NCBI RefSeq assembly: GCF_022531965.1
Contig: NZ_CP092831.1
Coordinates: forward strand, 2,136,001 to 2,200,000
Source: Paenibacillus peoriae
GTDB taxonomy: Bacteria; Bacillota; Bacilli; Paenibacillales; Paenibacillaceae
Length of the DNA: 64,000 bases
Direction of reading: 5' to 3'
Every line of letters starts with the position of its first letter. Position 1 is the stretch's first letter. Of the stretch, positions 16,912 through 27,031 are shown in pieces. Under the pieces are notes generated by a model that made no database searches, was not told where the DNA came from, and was given only the letters and a program-made list of their open reading frames with translations. Position numbers and translations under genes: made by a program.

Positions 16912-17382
16912 ATGGAAAACAATCCTATTGAAGGTACAGCGTTGAAACTTGATAATCAGTTATGCTTTGCCATATATGCATGCTCCAGAGAGATTACGAA
17001 GCTATACCAGCCTTATCTGGAAAAGCTCGGTGTGACGTACTCGCAATATTTGGTACTTATCGTGCTCTGGGAGCGTGAAGAGTGTACAGTGAAGGAATTA
17101 GGTGAGGCACTATATTTGGACTCCGGCACATTAACTCCGCTATTGAAGAGATTGCAGAACGCCGGGCTTATCGATCGAAAGCGTTCCACTCAGGATGAGC
17201 GTAAGGTGCTGATTTCTTTGACGACAGAGGGAAGCGCATTACGGGACAAAGCTCTGTCTGTACCTGGATGCATCCAGGAAAAAACAAGTATGACCCGTGA
17301 TCAATTTGGGTCGCTTCTGCTCCAGTTCAATGATCTGCTCGATCGTGTTCATCAAGCGAATGTACAAATCGAAAAATCATAA
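16912..17382 (+). CDS. ohrR: OhrR, MarR-family organic peroxide sensor/repressor
   Basis: OhrR represses ohrA until its N-terminal cysteine is oxidised by organic peroxides. The 156-residue protein aligns with Bacillus OhrR over LDNQLCFAIYACSREITKLY, which holds the reactive Cys18. It has a winged helix with LGEALYLDSGTLTPLLKRL and the wing RKRSTQDERKVLISLT. It also has Cys24, Cys58 and Cys120. Cys120 (SVPGCIQEK) sits near where two-cysteine OhrR proteins such as that of Xanthomonas keep a resolving cysteine, so a disulfide mechanism is possible. It is divergent from ohrA across a 147-base regulatory gap. Confidence 0.93.
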   Translation: MENNPIEGTALKLDNQLCFAIYACSREITKLYQPYLEKLGVTYSQYLVLIVLWEREECTVKELGEALYLDSGTLTPLLKRLQNAGLIDRKRSTQDERKVLISLTTEGSALRDKALSVPGCIQEKTSMTRDQFGSLLLQFNDLLDRVHQANVQIEKS

Positions 17383-17463
17383 GGTAATTTCAGTTGCTCT
17401 TGCGAATCTTACGGCATGAGTTAATCTTCACTGAAAAAAAATACTTAATCATGTTTGAAGAAA

Positions 17464-17517
17464 AAAGTGCCTCTTAATGCGGATTAGGTAATCCCATGTT
17501 GTAGAGGTGCTTTTTTT
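17464..17517 (+). terminator. Rho-independent terminator of ohrR
   Basis: AAAGTGCCTCT (17464-17474) pairs with AGAGGTGCTTT (17503-17513) over 11 bp including two G-U pairs. A second helix GGATT/AATCC (17481-17485 / 17490-17494) lies in the loop, and seven T end it. Confidence 0.85.
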
Positions 17518-17619
17518 GTGTGAATTTGTATTATGTATAATATCCAATAATATCCAAACATTCGATTTTGGGAATGATAATGATATCAAAATACTGTAAT
17601 TCATAAGGTTAAATTATAA

Positions 17620-17647
17620 GGAAAGCGTTTTAAAAACATGTTACAAT
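17620..17647 (+). promoter_or_regulatory. sucCD promoter with cre-like (CcpA) site
   Basis: GGAAAGCGTTTTAA at 17620-17633 matches the catabolite-responsive element pattern TGWAANCGNTNWCA at all but two positions. It lies over the -35 and spacer of an extended -10 promoter, TGTTACAAT at 17639-17647. The -35 is weak, as is common with extended -10 promoters. Carbon-catabolite control of sucCD is inferred. Confidence 0.6.
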
Positions 17648-17717
17648 GATGTAGGTTTAGTATAGATTTCCTTGTGAACCGCCCTTGTTGCAGTCATGTT
17701 GATAGGAGGATTCCAGA

Positions 17718-18878
17718 ATGAATATCCATGAATATCAGGGTAAAGAAGTATTGAAACAGTACGGAGTGGCTGTACCGAACGGTAAGGTTGCCTATACGGT
17801 GGAGGAAGCCGTTGCTGCGGCAGAATCGCTTGGGAGCGCTGTTACGGTGGTAAAAGCACAAATTCATGCTGGTGGACGCGGTAAAGCGGGTGGCGTGAAA
17901 GTTGCCAAAGGTTTGGATGAGGTGCGGACTTTTGCTGCTGAAATTTTGGGTAAGGTGCTGGTGACGCATCAGACCGGACCTGAAGGTAAAGAGGTCAAAC
18001 GCCTTTTGGTTGAGGAAGGCTGCGATATTCGTAAAGAATATTACGTCGGTGTTGTCGTAGATCGTGCGACTGGACGTATCGTAATGATGGCCTCAGAAGA
18101 AGGCGGTACGGAAATCGAAGAGGTGGCTGCAGCCACTCCGGAGAAGATTTTTAAAGCGGTTGTTGATCCAGCGATTGGGCTTCAGGTGTATCAGGCCCGT
18201 AAGTTGGCGTATGACATTAATATTCCTAATGAACTGGTAAACAAAGCAGTCAAGTTTATGCTGGCGCTATACGAAGCTTTTGTGGACAAGGACTGTTCGA
18301 TTGCAGAAATCAATCCCTTAGTCGTTACGGGTGATGGGAATGTACTGGCGTTGGATGCCAAACTGAATTTTGATTCTAATGCGTTGTTCCGTCACAAGGA
18401 TATTTTGGAATTGCGTGATTTGGATGAAGAGGATGAGAAGGAAATTGAGGCATCTAAATACGATCTAAGCTATATTGCTCTGGATGGAAATATTGGCTGT
18501 ATGGTCAATGGTGCGGGTTTGGCGATGGCAACCATGGATATTATCAAATATTACGGTGGCGATCCGGCCAACTTCCTAGACGTGGGGGGCGGTGCGACGA
18601 CGGAAAAGGTAACCGAAGCGTTCAAAATCATTTTGTCCGATCCGAAGGTAGAAGGTATTTTCGTGAACATTTTCGGCGGAATTATGCAGTGTGACATCAT
18701 TGCGAACGGCGTCGTGGAGGCTGCCAAACAGTTGGGGCTGACTCGTCCGCTTGTTGTCCGTCTTGAAGGGACGAATGTTGGGCTCGGTAAACAGATTTTA
18801 GCGGAATCCGGTTTGAATATCGTGGCAGCCGATTCTATGGCGGATGGCGCCCAAAAAATCGTCGAACTTGTTCAATAG
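17718..18878 (+). CDS. sucC: Succinyl-CoA synthetase beta subunit (ADP-forming)
   Basis: With SucD it interconverts succinyl-CoA and succinate with substrate-level ATP formation in the TCA cycle. The 386-residue protein starts [17 protein letters not shown] and has the ATP-grasp fold with [18 protein letters not shown], the nucleotide-binding EINPLVV segment, and the C-terminal ligase domain [18 protein letters not shown] and [13 protein letters not shown]. The length is typical. The ATG follows AGGAGGAT. sucD follows after 49 bases, so the two form an operon with a cre-like site at the promoter. Confidence 0.98.
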   Translation: MNIHEYQGKEVLKQYGVAVPNGKVAYTVEEAVAAAESLGSAVTVVKAQIHAGGRGKAGGVKVAKGLDEVRTFAAEILGKVLVTHQTGPEGKEVKRLLVEEGCDIRKEYYVGVVVDRATGRIVMMASEEGGTEIEEVAAATPEKIFKAVVDPAIGLQVYQARKLAYDINIPNELVNKAVKFMLALYEAFVDKDCSIAEINPLVVTGDGNVLALDAKLNFDSNALFRHKDILELRDLDEEDEKEIEASKYDLSYIALDGNIGCMVNGAGLAMATMDIIKYYGGDPANFLDVGGGATTEKVTEAFKIILSDPKVEGIFVNIFGGIMQCDIIANGVVEAAKQLGLTRPLVVRLEGTNVGLGKQILAESGLNIVAADSMADGAQKIVELVQ

Positions 18879-18927
18879 CCTGTTTGCATTCCGATATGCC
18901 GAATAAACGATAGGGGATGTGAAGATC

Positions 18928-19857
18928 GTGAGTATTTTGGTCGATAAGCATACAAAGGTGATTACACAGGGGATTACGGGAAAAACGGCGTTGTTTCATG
19001 CCAAGGGTGCACTTGATTACGGTACACAAATGGTAGGTGGCACCTCTCCAGGTAAGGGGGGCACCGAGGTAGAAATTACACTGGAGAACGGACAACAGGT
19101 CAAATTGCCAGTGTTTAACACAGTGAGCGAAGCCAAGGAAGCTACTGGCGCAACAGCGAGCGTGATTTACGTGCCACCGGCTTTTGCAGCAGATTCCATT
19201 TTGGAGGCTGTAGATGCGGATTTAGATCTCGTGATTTGTATCACGGAGGGCATTCCGGTGCTTGATATGATTAGGGTCAAACGTTTTATGGAAGGTAAAA
19301 AGACCGTTCTGATTGGCCCTAACTGTCCAGGTGTTATTACACCAGGAGAATGTAAAATCGGTATTATGCCAGGTTACATTCATCTACCAGGTCATGTAGG
19401 CGTTGTGTCACGTAGTGGCACTTTGACCTATGAAGCAGTGCATCAGTTAACGACCCGGGGTATAGGACAATCTTCCGCTGTTGGTATTGGCGGTGACCCC
19501 GTTAAAGGTTCGGAATTCATTGATATTTTGCAACGTTTCAATGAGGACCCCAACACTCACGCTGTCATTATGATTGGAGAAATTGGGGGTACAGCCGAGG
19601 AAGAGGCTGCTGAGTGGATCAAGGACAATATGACGAAGCCGGTGGTTGGTTTTATCGGCGGTGTGACTGCGCCTCCGGGTAAACGGATGGGGCATGCTGG
19701 TGCCATTATTTCTGGCGGAAAAGGAACGGCTAAAGAGAAAATCGCCACGCTTGAAGCCTGCGGGATCCAGGTGGCACCGACTCCTTCCGAAATGGGCTCG
19801 ACACTGGTAAGTGTGCTGGAAGCACGTGGTATTTTGAATTTGTGCACGACACATTAA
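18928..19857 (+). CDS. sucD: Succinyl-CoA synthetase alpha subunit
   Basis: The alpha subunit carries the CoA-binding domain and the phosphorylated histidine. The protein opens [17 protein letters not shown], has [14 protein letters not shown] and [11 protein letters not shown], and the active His in [18 protein letters not shown] 18928 is chosen because it aligns with known N-termini and has AGGGGAT nine bases upstream. An in-frame GTG at 18919 would abut that site. This gives 309 residues. A strong terminator follows 80 bases after the stop. Confidence 0.97.
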   Translation: MSILVDKHTKVITQGITGKTALFHAKGALDYGTQMVGGTSPGKGGTEVEITLENGQQVKLPVFNTVSEAKEATGATASVIYVPPAFAADSILEAVDADLDLVICITEGIPVLDMIRVKRFMEGKKTVLIGPNCPGVITPGECKIGIMPGYIHLPGHVGVVSRSGTLTYEAVHQLTTRGIGQSSAVGIGGDPVKGSEFIDILQRFNEDPNTHAVIMIGEIGGTAEEEAAEWIKDNMTKPVVGFIGGVTAPPGKRMGHAGAIISGGKGTAKEKIATLEACGIQVAPTPSEMGSTLVSVLEARGILNLCTTH

Positions 19858-19935
19858 ATCGTGTTCCTTCATTAATATACAGGCCATAAAACGCATCGAA
19901 ATTTGCCGCAGGCTAGTGTATAATGAAAGAAAGGT

Positions 19936-19985
19936 AAGCAACCTTTTTATCTTCTGAAATAGGGGATGAAAAGGTTGCTTTTTTT
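19936..19985 (+). terminator. Rho-independent terminator of sucCD
   Basis: AAGCAACCTTTTTATC (19936-19951) pairs with GATGAAAAGGTTGCTT (19965-19980) over 16 bp with one G-U pair and a 13-base loop. Seven T follow. It separates sucCD from dprA. Confidence 0.92.
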
Positions 19986-20083
19986 GCGTTAAGACAGGCT
20001 TATCAGGGAAACGCTTGCAAAATGACTCATTGTGCCACAAAATAAGGGAGGGTTCACTCTTCCGTGAATGGGGGAACCATAGT

Positions 20084-21202
20084 TTGGAAGAAAGATGGCT
20101 TTTGTTAGGCTTACATGAGTTAGAGGGAATCGGAAGAAAAACAATCCAGCGTATTTGGTCGAGTGACTATCAATTGCATGAGCTACTGCATTTTAGCGAA
20201 CAAAAATGGATTGAGATAGGGTTAAGCCCTGCTCAGGCACGCATTGCGGCCCAGTGTTACGATGAAGAATGGGTGCATGAACGATATCAGCGAGTCCAAT
20301 CCGGTGATATTGGAACGGTAACTTATGTGGACGAGGATTATCCCCTATTAATGAAGGAAACAGTTGATCCACCCTGGGTAATGTATACAATAGGGGATAA
20401 ATCACTTTTGCATACATGTTCTGTAGCCATGGTAGGAACTCGCGTTCCCACCGCTTATGGACGTAGAGCAGCGGAGATACTAACAGAGGGATTATGTAAT
20501 GCAGGGATTACAATAGTTAGCGGATTGGCGAGAGGCATTGACAGTATTTGTCACGAAACAGCCCTGCGCCGGGGAGGAAACACGATTGGTGTACTGGGAA
20601 CAGCGATCGATCAAATTTATCCTCCCCAAAATGCGTCTTTATTTGCAGAGCTGGCTAGCAAAGGCTTGATCGTATCAGAGTATCCTCCAGGCACAAGGTC
20701 GCATCCGGGAATGTTTCCACAACGTAATCGGATTATAGCCGGCCTAACGAAGGGAACGCTTGTCGTCGAAGCAGATGCAAGAAGCGGTTCTTTGATTACA
20801 GCTGATGCTGCGCTAGAGGCAAATCGAGATGTGTTTGCTGTTCCCGGACCCATTACGTCACCGAAGAGTAGAGGCACGCTGAGCTTGATTAAGCAAGGAG
20901 CCAAAACAGTCACTGAAGCTTCGGATATTATTGAGGAGTATGAAGCGGATTTGCGTACAAGGGAGGTTTCTTCATACAATAGAGAGCAGAGTCCTAATCT
21001 GAAGGAGGTCTCCAAATTGCCAGAAAGTGAGACTTCTGAGGAAAACCGTGTCATACTGTTGCTCGAACAGGGAACCATGACTCTGGATGAACTGCTCGAT
21101 GCTACGGCATGGGATTTTGGACTTTTACACGCAGTTCTGTTATCGTTAATCATAAAAAAAAGGATCGCCCAGCTAGCGGGCACAAAATACAAGCTTATTT
21201 AG
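20084..21202 (+). CDS. dprA: DNA processing protein DprA (Smf)
   Basis: DprA loads RecA on incoming single-stranded DNA during transformation. The Rossmann-like core is complete: MVGTRVPTAYGRRAAE, VSGLARGIDSICHE, GGNTIGVLGTAIDQIYP, SEYPPGTRSHPGMFPQRNR and VVEADARSGSLITADAA. A SAM-like N-terminal domain with the helix-hairpin-helix-like ELEGIGRKTIQRI precedes it, and a DprA winged-helix domain follows (last ~65 residues). I favour TTG 20084, preceded by GGGGG at 20070-20074, because it gives the expected start MEERWLLLGLHELEGIG and 372 residues. The frame stays open to a TTG at 20015. Confidence 0.92.
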   Translation: MEERWLLLGLHELEGIGRKTIQRIWSSDYQLHELLHFSEQKWIEIGLSPAQARIAAQCYDEEWVHERYQRVQSGDIGTVTYVDEDYPLLMKETVDPPWVMYTIGDKSLLHTCSVAMVGTRVPTAYGRRAAEILTEGLCNAGITIVSGLARGIDSICHETALRRGGNTIGVLGTAIDQIYPPQNASLFAELASKGLIVSEYPPGTRSHPGMFPQRNRIIAGLTKGTLVVEADARSGSLITADAALEANRDVFAVPGPITSPKSRGTLSLIKQGAKTVTEASDIIEEYEADLRTREVSSYNREQSPNLKEVSKLPESETSEENRVILLLEQGTMTLDELLDATAWDFGLLHAVLLSLIIKKRIAQLAGTKYKLI

Positions 21203-21554
21203 TAGTTGTTTTTGCAAAGTCCTTAGTAAATGCACAAATTTAATTTTAAACATCAGGTGGAGGGCAGTATGGCATTTATCCGCGCCGCGGATTCCTACTC
21301 CTTCCCCACTTCCTGAAATGTGTTGAATTTATAGCTCGTACTAGTGAAGCGTTGGATTTGAACTTGGAAAAGCGACAGCGTTCGCCTTTGTAATGGAATT
21401 CTAACTTTATCGAAGGTTTATAAAATCTAAGAATTCCGTTACAAACAGCAATTGTAAGATCAATTCCATCGTGTAGCTTCTCTACGAACTATAGCTCACC
21501 ACATTTCAGGAAGTCTATCATACTCATGTGTGTAATTGAGAGGAGGAAGAGCCT
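21203..21554 (+). other. 352-base gene-free region between dprA and topA
   Basis: No coding frame is evident. It contains an imperfect hairpin at about 21256-21309 centred on the 15-base odd palindrome ATCCGCG-C-CGCGGAT (21278-21292). A 207-base nested inverted repeat (21308-21514) follows directly. The last 40 bases hold the topA ribosome binding site. I see no convincing sigma-A promoter for topA. Confidence 0.75.
21308..21514. repeat. 207-bp nested inverted-repeat element
   Basis: The ends are perfect 15-bp inverted repeats, ACTTCCTGAAATGTG (21308-21322) and CACATTTCAGGAAGT (21500-21514). Just inside them TATAGCTCGTA and TACGAACTATA continue the pairing imperfectly. A second inverted pair, TTTGTAATGGAATTCT (21387-21402) and AGAATTCCGTTACAAA (21430-21445), is complementary at 15 of 16 positions with a wobble at the other. 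A small GCGA/TCGC hairpin (21372-21385) lies between. There is no open frame. It could be a non-autonomous mobile repeat or a structured RNA. Confidence 0.7.
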
Positions 21555-23657
21555 ATGGCGGATTCACTCGTCATCGTGGAATCGCCTTCCAAGGCGAAGA
21601 CGATCGGCAAATACTTAGGCAGCAAATATATCGTCAAGGCTTCCATGGGTCATATCAGGGATTTACCGAAGAGTCAGATCGGCGTAGAGGTCGAAAATGA
21701 TTTTAATCCCAAATACATTACCATTCGAGGTAAAGGCTCAATTCTAAAAGAATTAAAGGATGCCCGAAAAAAAGTGAAAAAAGTATATCTAGCGGCTGAC
21801 CCGGATCGCGAAGGTGAGGCTATTGCCTGGCATCTAGCGCATGCGCTGGAACTGGACGATACGGCAGATTGCCGTGTGGTATTTAATGAAATTACAAAGC
21901 AGGCTGTCAAAGATGCTTTTAAAACACCCCGTAAAATCAATATGGATTTGGTCAATGCTCAACAGGCACGACGGATACTGGATCGACTTGTAGGCTACAA
22001 AATCAGCCCGTTGCTCTGGAAAAAGGTGAAAAAGGGCCTATCCGCTGGGCGTGTGCAGTCGGTTGCGGTGAAAATTATTCTGGACCGGGAAAACGAGATC
22101 AGTGAGTTTGTACCAGAAGAATACTGGACGATTACAGCTAAACTAGCTATTAAAGACAGCACCTTTGAAGCGAAATTTCATAAGCTGCGCGGTGAAAAGA
22201 AAGAACTCTCCAGCGAAGCGGATGTACAAGAAGTGTTGGAAGCTATCGGAAAATCGTCTTACAAGGTGCGCGATGTGAAAGAGAAAGAGCGTTTACGCAA
22301 TCCTTCTCCTCCATTCACAACAAGTTCCTTGCAGCAGGAGGCGGCTCGGAAGCTCAACTTCCGTGCTTCTAAAACGATGTCTGTAGCTCAGCAGCTATAT
22401 GAGGGTGTGGATTTAGGTAAAGAAGGGACCGTGGGTCTAATTACGTATATGCGTACGGATTCCACACGGATCGCCGCTTCAGCTCAAGAGGAAGCGAAAG
22501 AATTAATTATTCAAAAATATGGCGAAGCTTTTGTACCTGAAACTCCTCGTCAATATTCAAAAAAAGCGGCCAACGCCCAAGATGCGCATGAAGCGATTCG
22601 CCCAACCTCTGCGTTACGCGAACCGGAAACAGTTAAACCGTTTATGAGTCGGGATCAGTTCCGTTTGTACAAATTGGTATGGGAACGTTTCATGGCCAGC
22701 CAGATGGCTTCTGCTATTATGGATACTTTGTCCGTAGATATTGAAGCGGGTGAGACGATATTCCGGGCAGCAGGTTCGAAGGTTCGTTTTCCAGGTTTCA
22801 TGAAAGTGTATGTAGAGGGAAATGACGACGGTAAAACCGAAGAAGATAAACTGCTGCCACCACTTCAACCAGGCGATAAATTAAAAAAAGAAGCAGTTGA
22901 GCCGAAGCAGCATTTTACACAACCGCCTCCCCGTTATACGGAAGCGCGACTTGTTAAGACGCTGGAAGAACTGGGTATAGGACGTCCAAGTACGTATGCG
23001 CCGACGCTGGAAACCATTCAGAAACGTGGGTACGTTGCTATTGAAGAGAAGAAGTTTTTCCCTACAGAGCTGGGCGAATTGGTCATCGAACAGATGGAGG
23101 AGTTCTTTCCAGAGATTTTGAATGTGGAGTTTACAGCTCATATGGAAGGTGATCTTGACCACGTCGAAGAAGGCGAAGGTAATTGGGTCAAAGTGTTGAG
23201 TGACTTTTACGAGTCATTCGAGAAGCGACTTGAAGTGGCTGAAGAAGAAATGAAAGAAATTGAAATAAAAGATGAAGTATCCGATGTTATTTGTGATAAG
23301 TGTGGCAGCCAAATGGTCTATAAGCTTGGCCGATTTGGTAAATTCCTGGCCTGTTCTGCTTTTCCAGATTGCCGTAACACAAAGCCAATTGTTAAGGATA
23401 TCGGGATTGATTGTCCTACATGCGGTGAGGGACATGTTGTCGAACGACGAAGTAAAAAGGGACGTATCTTTTACGGATGTGACCGCTACCCGGAATGTGA
23501 TTTTGTATCCTGGGATAAACCGTCCATTAAGCCTTGCCCAAGTTGCAGTAGCCTAATGGTTGAAAAACGTACGAAACAAGGAACGAAGCTCAACTGTACT
23601 GTCTGCGATCACAGCGAAATGCTGGAAGAGAGCGATGAGAGTGTAGAGACTTCTTAA
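21555..23657 (+). CDS. topA: DNA topoisomerase I
   Basis: TopA relaxes negative supercoils through a 5'-phosphotyrosine link. The 700-residue protein has the N-terminal TOPRIM domain ([19 protein letters not shown], then [15 protein letters not shown] with the metal-binding acidic residues) and catalytic Tyr298 in [12 protein letters not shown]. Three C-terminal four-cysteine zinc motifs begin [16 protein letters not shown] and CPSCSSLM. The ATG follows GAGAGGAGGAAGAG. trmFO starts 27 bases downstream, as in other Firmicutes. Confidence 0.98.
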   Translation: MADSLVIVESPSKAKTIGKYLGSKYIVKASMGHIRDLPKSQIGVEVENDFNPKYITIRGKGSILKELKDARKKVKKVYLAADPDREGEAIAWHLAHALELDDTADCRVVFNEITKQAVKDAFKTPRKINMDLVNAQQARRILDRLVGYKISPLLWKKVKKGLSAGRVQSVAVKIILDRENEISEFVPEEYWTITAKLAIKDSTFEAKFHKLRGEKKELSSEADVQEVLEAIGKSSYKVRDVKEKERLRNPSPPFTTSSLQQEAARKLNFRASKTMSVAQQLYEGVDLGKEGTVGLITYMRTDSTRIAASAQEEAKELIIQKYGEAFVPETPRQYSKKAANAQDAHEAIRPTSALREPETVKPFMSRDQFRLYKLVWERFMASQMASAIMDTLSVDIEAGETIFRAAGSKVRFPGFMKVYVEGNDDGKTEEDKLLPPLQPGDKLKKEAVEPKQHFTQPPPRYTEARLVKTLEELGIGRPSTYAPTLETIQKRGYVAIEEKKFFPTELGELVIEQMEEFFPEILNVEFTAHMEGDLDHVEEGEGNWVKVLSDFYESFEKRLEVAEEEMKEIEIKDEVSDVICDKCGSQMVYKLGRFGKFLACSAFPDCRNTKPIVKDIGIDCPTCGEGHVVERRSKKGRIFYGCDRYPECDFVSWDKPSIKPCPSCSSLMVEKRTKQGTKLNCTVCDHSEMLEESDESVETS

Positions 23658-23684
23658 GAACAACATTAGCAGGGGGATTTAAAC

Positions 23685-25025
23685 GTGAGTGAACTACAAA
23701 AGGTAACGGTCATCGGAGCAGGCTTGGCGGGCAGCGAAGCTGCCTGGCAAATTGCAAGCCGTGGAGTGCCAGTCAAGTTATATGAAATGAGGCCGGTTGT
23801 AAAAACACCAGCACATCATACAGATAAATTTGCCGAACTGGTATGCAGTAATTCCTTGAGGGCAAACGGCCTAACGAATGCAGTAGGCGTACTGAAGGAA
23901 GAGATGAGAATACTGAACTCCTTGATTCTGAGCGCAGCAGATCGTCATGCTGTTCCGGCTGGCGGTGCATTGGCAGTAGATCGTGACGGATTTTCCGGTC
24001 ATATTACTGATACGCTTCATCAACATCCTTTGATCGAGGTTGTTAATGAAGAGCTTCAGGAAATCCCACAGGACGGTATTGTGGTTATTGCGACGGGGCC
24101 TTTAACTTCTCCATCTTTGTCGGAACAGATTAAATCACTGATGGGAGAGGAGTATTTTTATTTTTACGATGCGGCGGCCCCGATTGTGGAAAAGGACTCT
24201 ATCGACATGAGCAAGGTTTATCTGGCTTCCCGTTATGATAAGGGAGAAGCAGCGTACTTGAATTGTCCGATGAACGAAGCGGAATTTGATGCTTTTTATG
24301 AGGCTCTGATTACGGCTGAGGTAGCGCAAGTCAAGGAATTCGAAAAAGAAATTTATTTTGAAGGCTGTATGCCCATCGAAGTGATGATGCAACGTGGGAA
24401 ACAAACGGCATTGTTCGGACCTATGAAACCTGTGGGTCTCGTAAATCCGCATACAGGTGAACTGCCTCACGCAGTTGTTCAGCTTCGGCAGGACAACGCT
24501 GCAGGAACGCTGTATAATCTGGTTGGTTTCCAGACTCACCTCAAATGGGGGGAGCAAAAGCGTGTATTTTCAATGATTCCGGGTCTTGAAGAGGCAGAGT
24601 TTGTACGTTATGGTGTGATGCATCGCAATACCTTTATTAATTCACCGCAGCAACTTCATCCAACCTATCAGTTCAAGGGAAGAAGTAATCTATTCTTCGC
24701 CGGACAAATGACCGGTGTAGAGGGATATGTGGAGTCGGCAGCTTCTGGTCTGCTGGCCGGGATGAATGCGGCACGAGCAGCACGTGGACAGGAAATGTTT
24801 GTATTTCCTGCAGAAACGACATTAGGCAGCATGGCGCGGTATATTACGACCGCTGATTTTAAACATTTTCAACCGATGAATGCAAACTTTGGTTTGCTTC
24901 CAAAGTTGGAAAAACGGATTCGTAACAAAAAGGAAAAGAATGAAGCTCTCGCTAGTCGCGCGTTGGAAAGTTTGCGCGGTTATATCAATGAAACGGGAGT
25001 TATATCAGCTGAAGTACAGGCATAG
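23685..25025 (+). CDS. trmFO: tRNA m5U54 methyltransferase TrmFO
   Basis: TrmFO makes ribothymidine at tRNA position 54 with methylenetetrahydrofolate and FAD, replacing the SAM-dependent TrmA in many Gram-positives. The 446-residue protein has the N-terminal FAD motif [16 protein letters not shown], the family stretch [37 protein letters not shown] split over the middle, and [17 protein letters not shown] near the C-terminus. It starts at GTG 23685 behind AGGGGGAT. In Bacillus xerC follows; here hslV follows directly. Confidence 0.97.
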   Translation: MSELQKVTVIGAGLAGSEAAWQIASRGVPVKLYEMRPVVKTPAHHTDKFAELVCSNSLRANGLTNAVGVLKEEMRILNSLILSAADRHAVPAGGALAVDRDGFSGHITDTLHQHPLIEVVNEELQEIPQDGIVVIATGPLTSPSLSEQIKSLMGEEYFYFYDAAAPIVEKDSIDMSKVYLASRYDKGEAAYLNCPMNEAEFDAFYEALITAEVAQVKEFEKEIYFEGCMPIEVMMQRGKQTALFGPMKPVGLVNPHTGELPHAVVQLRQDNAAGTLYNLVGFQTHLKWGEQKRVFSMIPGLEEAEFVRYGVMHRNTFINSPQQLHPTYQFKGRSNLFFAGQMTGVEGYVESAASGLLAGMNAARAARGQEMFVFPAETTLGSMARYITTADFKHFQPMNANFGLLPKLEKRIRNKKEKNEALASRALESLRGYINETGVISAEVQA

Positions 25026-25051
25026 GGATGAAGGAAAAGGAGGAGCGCGTT

Positions 25052-25594
25052 ATGGATATGTCCTTTCATGCTACCACCATCTGCGCTGTACGCCACAATG
25101 GCAAAGGAGCTATTGCGGGTGATGGACAGGTAACGTTCGGTAACAGTGTTGTAATGAAGCAGACGGCAAAAAAAGTACGCAGATTGTATCGTGGTCAGGT
25201 CGTTGCAGGATTTGCGGGTTCGGTGGCCGATGCTATCACGTTATTTGAAAAGTTTGAAAATAAGCTAGAGGAACACCACGGAAATCTTCAAAGAGCAGCC
25301 GTGGAACTGGCCAAGGACTGGCGTCAGGATCGTATCCTGCGTAAACTGGAAGCGCTTATGATTGTGATGGACTCTTCCGGGATGCTGCTCATTTCTGGAG
25401 GCGGCGAAATTATCGAGCCGGATGATGATGTGCTTGCCATTGGCTCAGGTGGCAATTTTGCATTGGCTGCTGCCCGCGCTTTCAAACGCCATGGCTCTGG
25501 CATGGAAGCAAAGGACATGGCACGGGAAGCGCTAGAGGTTGCTTCGGAAATATGTGTGTATACGAACAATCAGATTATCGTGGAAGAACTGTAA
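25052..25594 (+). CDS. hslV: HslV (ClpQ) proteasome-like protease subunit
   Basis: HslV is the peptidase ring of the HslUV (ClpYQ) ATP-dependent protease. The frame opens at 25028, but AAGGAGGAG at 25037-25045 points to ATG 25052, giving 180 residues and N-terminus [17 protein letters not shown]. The catalytic threonine of the E. coli enzyme aligns with a Thr in HATTI, so a short N-terminal segment may need removal for activity. [24 protein letters not shown] and the C-terminal region [12 protein letters not shown] are conserved. It follows trmFO by 26 bases and precedes hslU. Confidence 0.96.
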   Translation: MDMSFHATTICAVRHNGKGAIAGDGQVTFGNSVVMKQTAKKVRRLYRGQVVAGFAGSVADAITLFEKFENKLEEHHGNLQRAAVELAKDWRQDRILRKLEALMIVMDSSGMLLISGGGEIIEPDDDVLAIGSGGNFALAAARAFKRHGSGMEAKDMAREALEVASEICVYTNNQIIVEEL

Positions 25595-25630
25595 ATCGGC
25601 TCTGAGTATTCAAGGGTGGAGGAGTGCAAA

Positions 25631-27031
25631 ATGAATAATCAATCGTTGACGCCCAGACAAGTGGTATCCGAGCTGGATAAGTATATTGTCGGACAAAAGG
25701 AAGCAAAAAAATCTGTTGCTGTTGCCTTGCGCAACCGCTATCGGCGTAGCAAGCTGCCGGATGACATCCGGGATGAAATTGTGCCTAAAAATATTTTGAT
25801 GATCGGACCGACTGGTGTGGGTAAAACTGAAATTGCACGTAGACTTGCACGGCTCGTGGGGGCTCCTTTTGTCAAGGTAGAGGCGACCAAATTTACAGAA
25901 GTAGGTTACGTCGGTCGTGATGTGGAATCCATGGTGCGTGATCTGATGGAAACCTCCATTCGCATCGTCAAGTCGGAACGAACAGAGAATGTGAAGGACA
26001 AAGCGGAGGACATGGCAAATGAACGGATTGTCAGCATCCTTGTACCTGCAGAAAAGTCAAACAAATCGCAACGTAATCCCTTTGAAATGCTGTTTGGCAA
26101 TAACACGGGAACTTCGGTAGAAGAAGAACCACCACAACAGGATGGATCTTTGGCAGAAAAGCGCCGTAAGGTTAAATTCGATCTGTTGTCCGGTAAGCTT
26201 GAGGATGATGTCATAGAGATTGATGTGGAGGATACTGCACCCAATATGCTCGATATGTTTGCTGGGCAAGGGAATGAACAAATGGGTATGAATATGCAGG
26301 AGATGTTCGGAAGTTTTCTGCCCAAGCGGACGAAGAAGCGCAAGCTGCCAGTCAAGGAAGCTCGCAAGGTGTTGATTCAAGATGAAGCCGCCAAATTGAT
26401 CGATATGGACGATGTGATTCAGGAGTCTGTGAAGCGTGCTGAGCAATCGGGTATTATTTTTATCGATGAAATAGATAAGATTGCCAGCCAGGGTAAGGGG
26501 AGTGGCCCCGATGTGTCGAGAGAAGGCGTCCAGCGTGATATTTTACCTATTGTCGAGGGATCTACCATCATGACCAAATACGGTCCGGTAAGAACAGATT
26601 ACATTCTGTTTATTGCTGCAGGAGCTTTTCATGTTGCAAAACCATCTGACCTGATCCCTGAGCTTCAGGGCCGTTTTCCAATCCGTGTGGAATTAAGTAG
26701 CCTGACTTTGGATGAGTTTGTGTCGATACTGACGGAGCCTAAAAATGCGCTGACCAAGCAATACACTGATCTACTCCGTACCGAGGAGATTGAAGTCGAA
26801 TTTTCTGCGGAAGCGATTCGTGAGATTGCCAGTATTGCTGAGTCTGTAAATCGCAACACCGAAAATATTGGCGCACGTCGTTTGCATACCATTCTAGAAA
26901 AGCTGCTGGAGGATCTGTCGTTTGAAGCACCAGAGCTTACATTGGATCGTATGATCATTACCCCGGAATATGTACGTGAGAAGTTGGGAGATATTGCCCA
27001 AAACAGGGACCTTAGTCAGTATATTTTATGA
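25631..27031 (+). CDS. hslU: HslU (ClpY) ATPase subunit of HslUV protease
   Basis: HslU is the AAA+ unfoldase that feeds substrates to HslV. ATG 25631 is chosen because GTGGAGGAG lies just upstream; the open frame begins at 25616. The 466-residue protein starts [21 protein letters not shown] and has Walker [16 protein letters not shown], the pore motif GYVGRD, the intermediate I domain rich in charged residues (about 140-240), Walker [12 protein letters not shown], and the C-terminal ISQYIL-like tail LSQYIL that docks into HslV. No codY follows, unlike B. subtilis. Confidence 0.98.
   Translation: MNNQSLTPRQVVSELDKYIVGQKEAKKSVAVALRNRYRRSKLPDDIRDEIVPKNILMIGPTGVGKTEIARRLARLVGAPFVKVEATKFTEVGYVGRDVESMVRDLMETSIRIVKSERTENVKDKAEDMANERIVSILVPAEKSNKSQRNPFEMLFGNNTGTSVEEEPPQQDGSLAEKRRKVKFDLLSGKLEDDVIEIDVEDTAPNMLDMFAGQGNEQMGMNMQEMFGSFLPKRTKKRKLPVKEARKVLIQDEAAKLIDMDDVIQESVKRAEQSGIIFIDEIDKIASQGKGSGPDVSREGVQRDILPIVEGSTIMTKYGPVRTDYILFIAAGAFHVAKPSDLIPELQGRFPIRVELSSLTLDEFVSILTEPKNALTKQYTDLLRTEEIEVEFSAEAIREIASIAESVNRNTENIGARRLHTILEKLLEDLSFEAPELTLDRMIITPEYVREKLGDIAQNRDLSQYIL

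Larger units (their letters stand above)
17383..17717 (+). other. 335-base gene-free region between ohrR and sucC
   Basis: No open frame here looks coding. In order it holds the ohrR terminator (17464-17517), a TATAAT at 17536-17541, a 9-base direct repeat AATATCCAA at 17540-17548 and 17550-17558, the palindrome-like TGATAATGATATCA at 17575-17588, and the cre-like site and extended -10 that belong to sucC. Confidence 0.7.

Noticed and set aside
17575..17588. Possible full Fur box upstream of sucC
   Set aside because: Only the left half fits the 7-1-7 pattern; the right half deviates, so I report it only as a palindrome.
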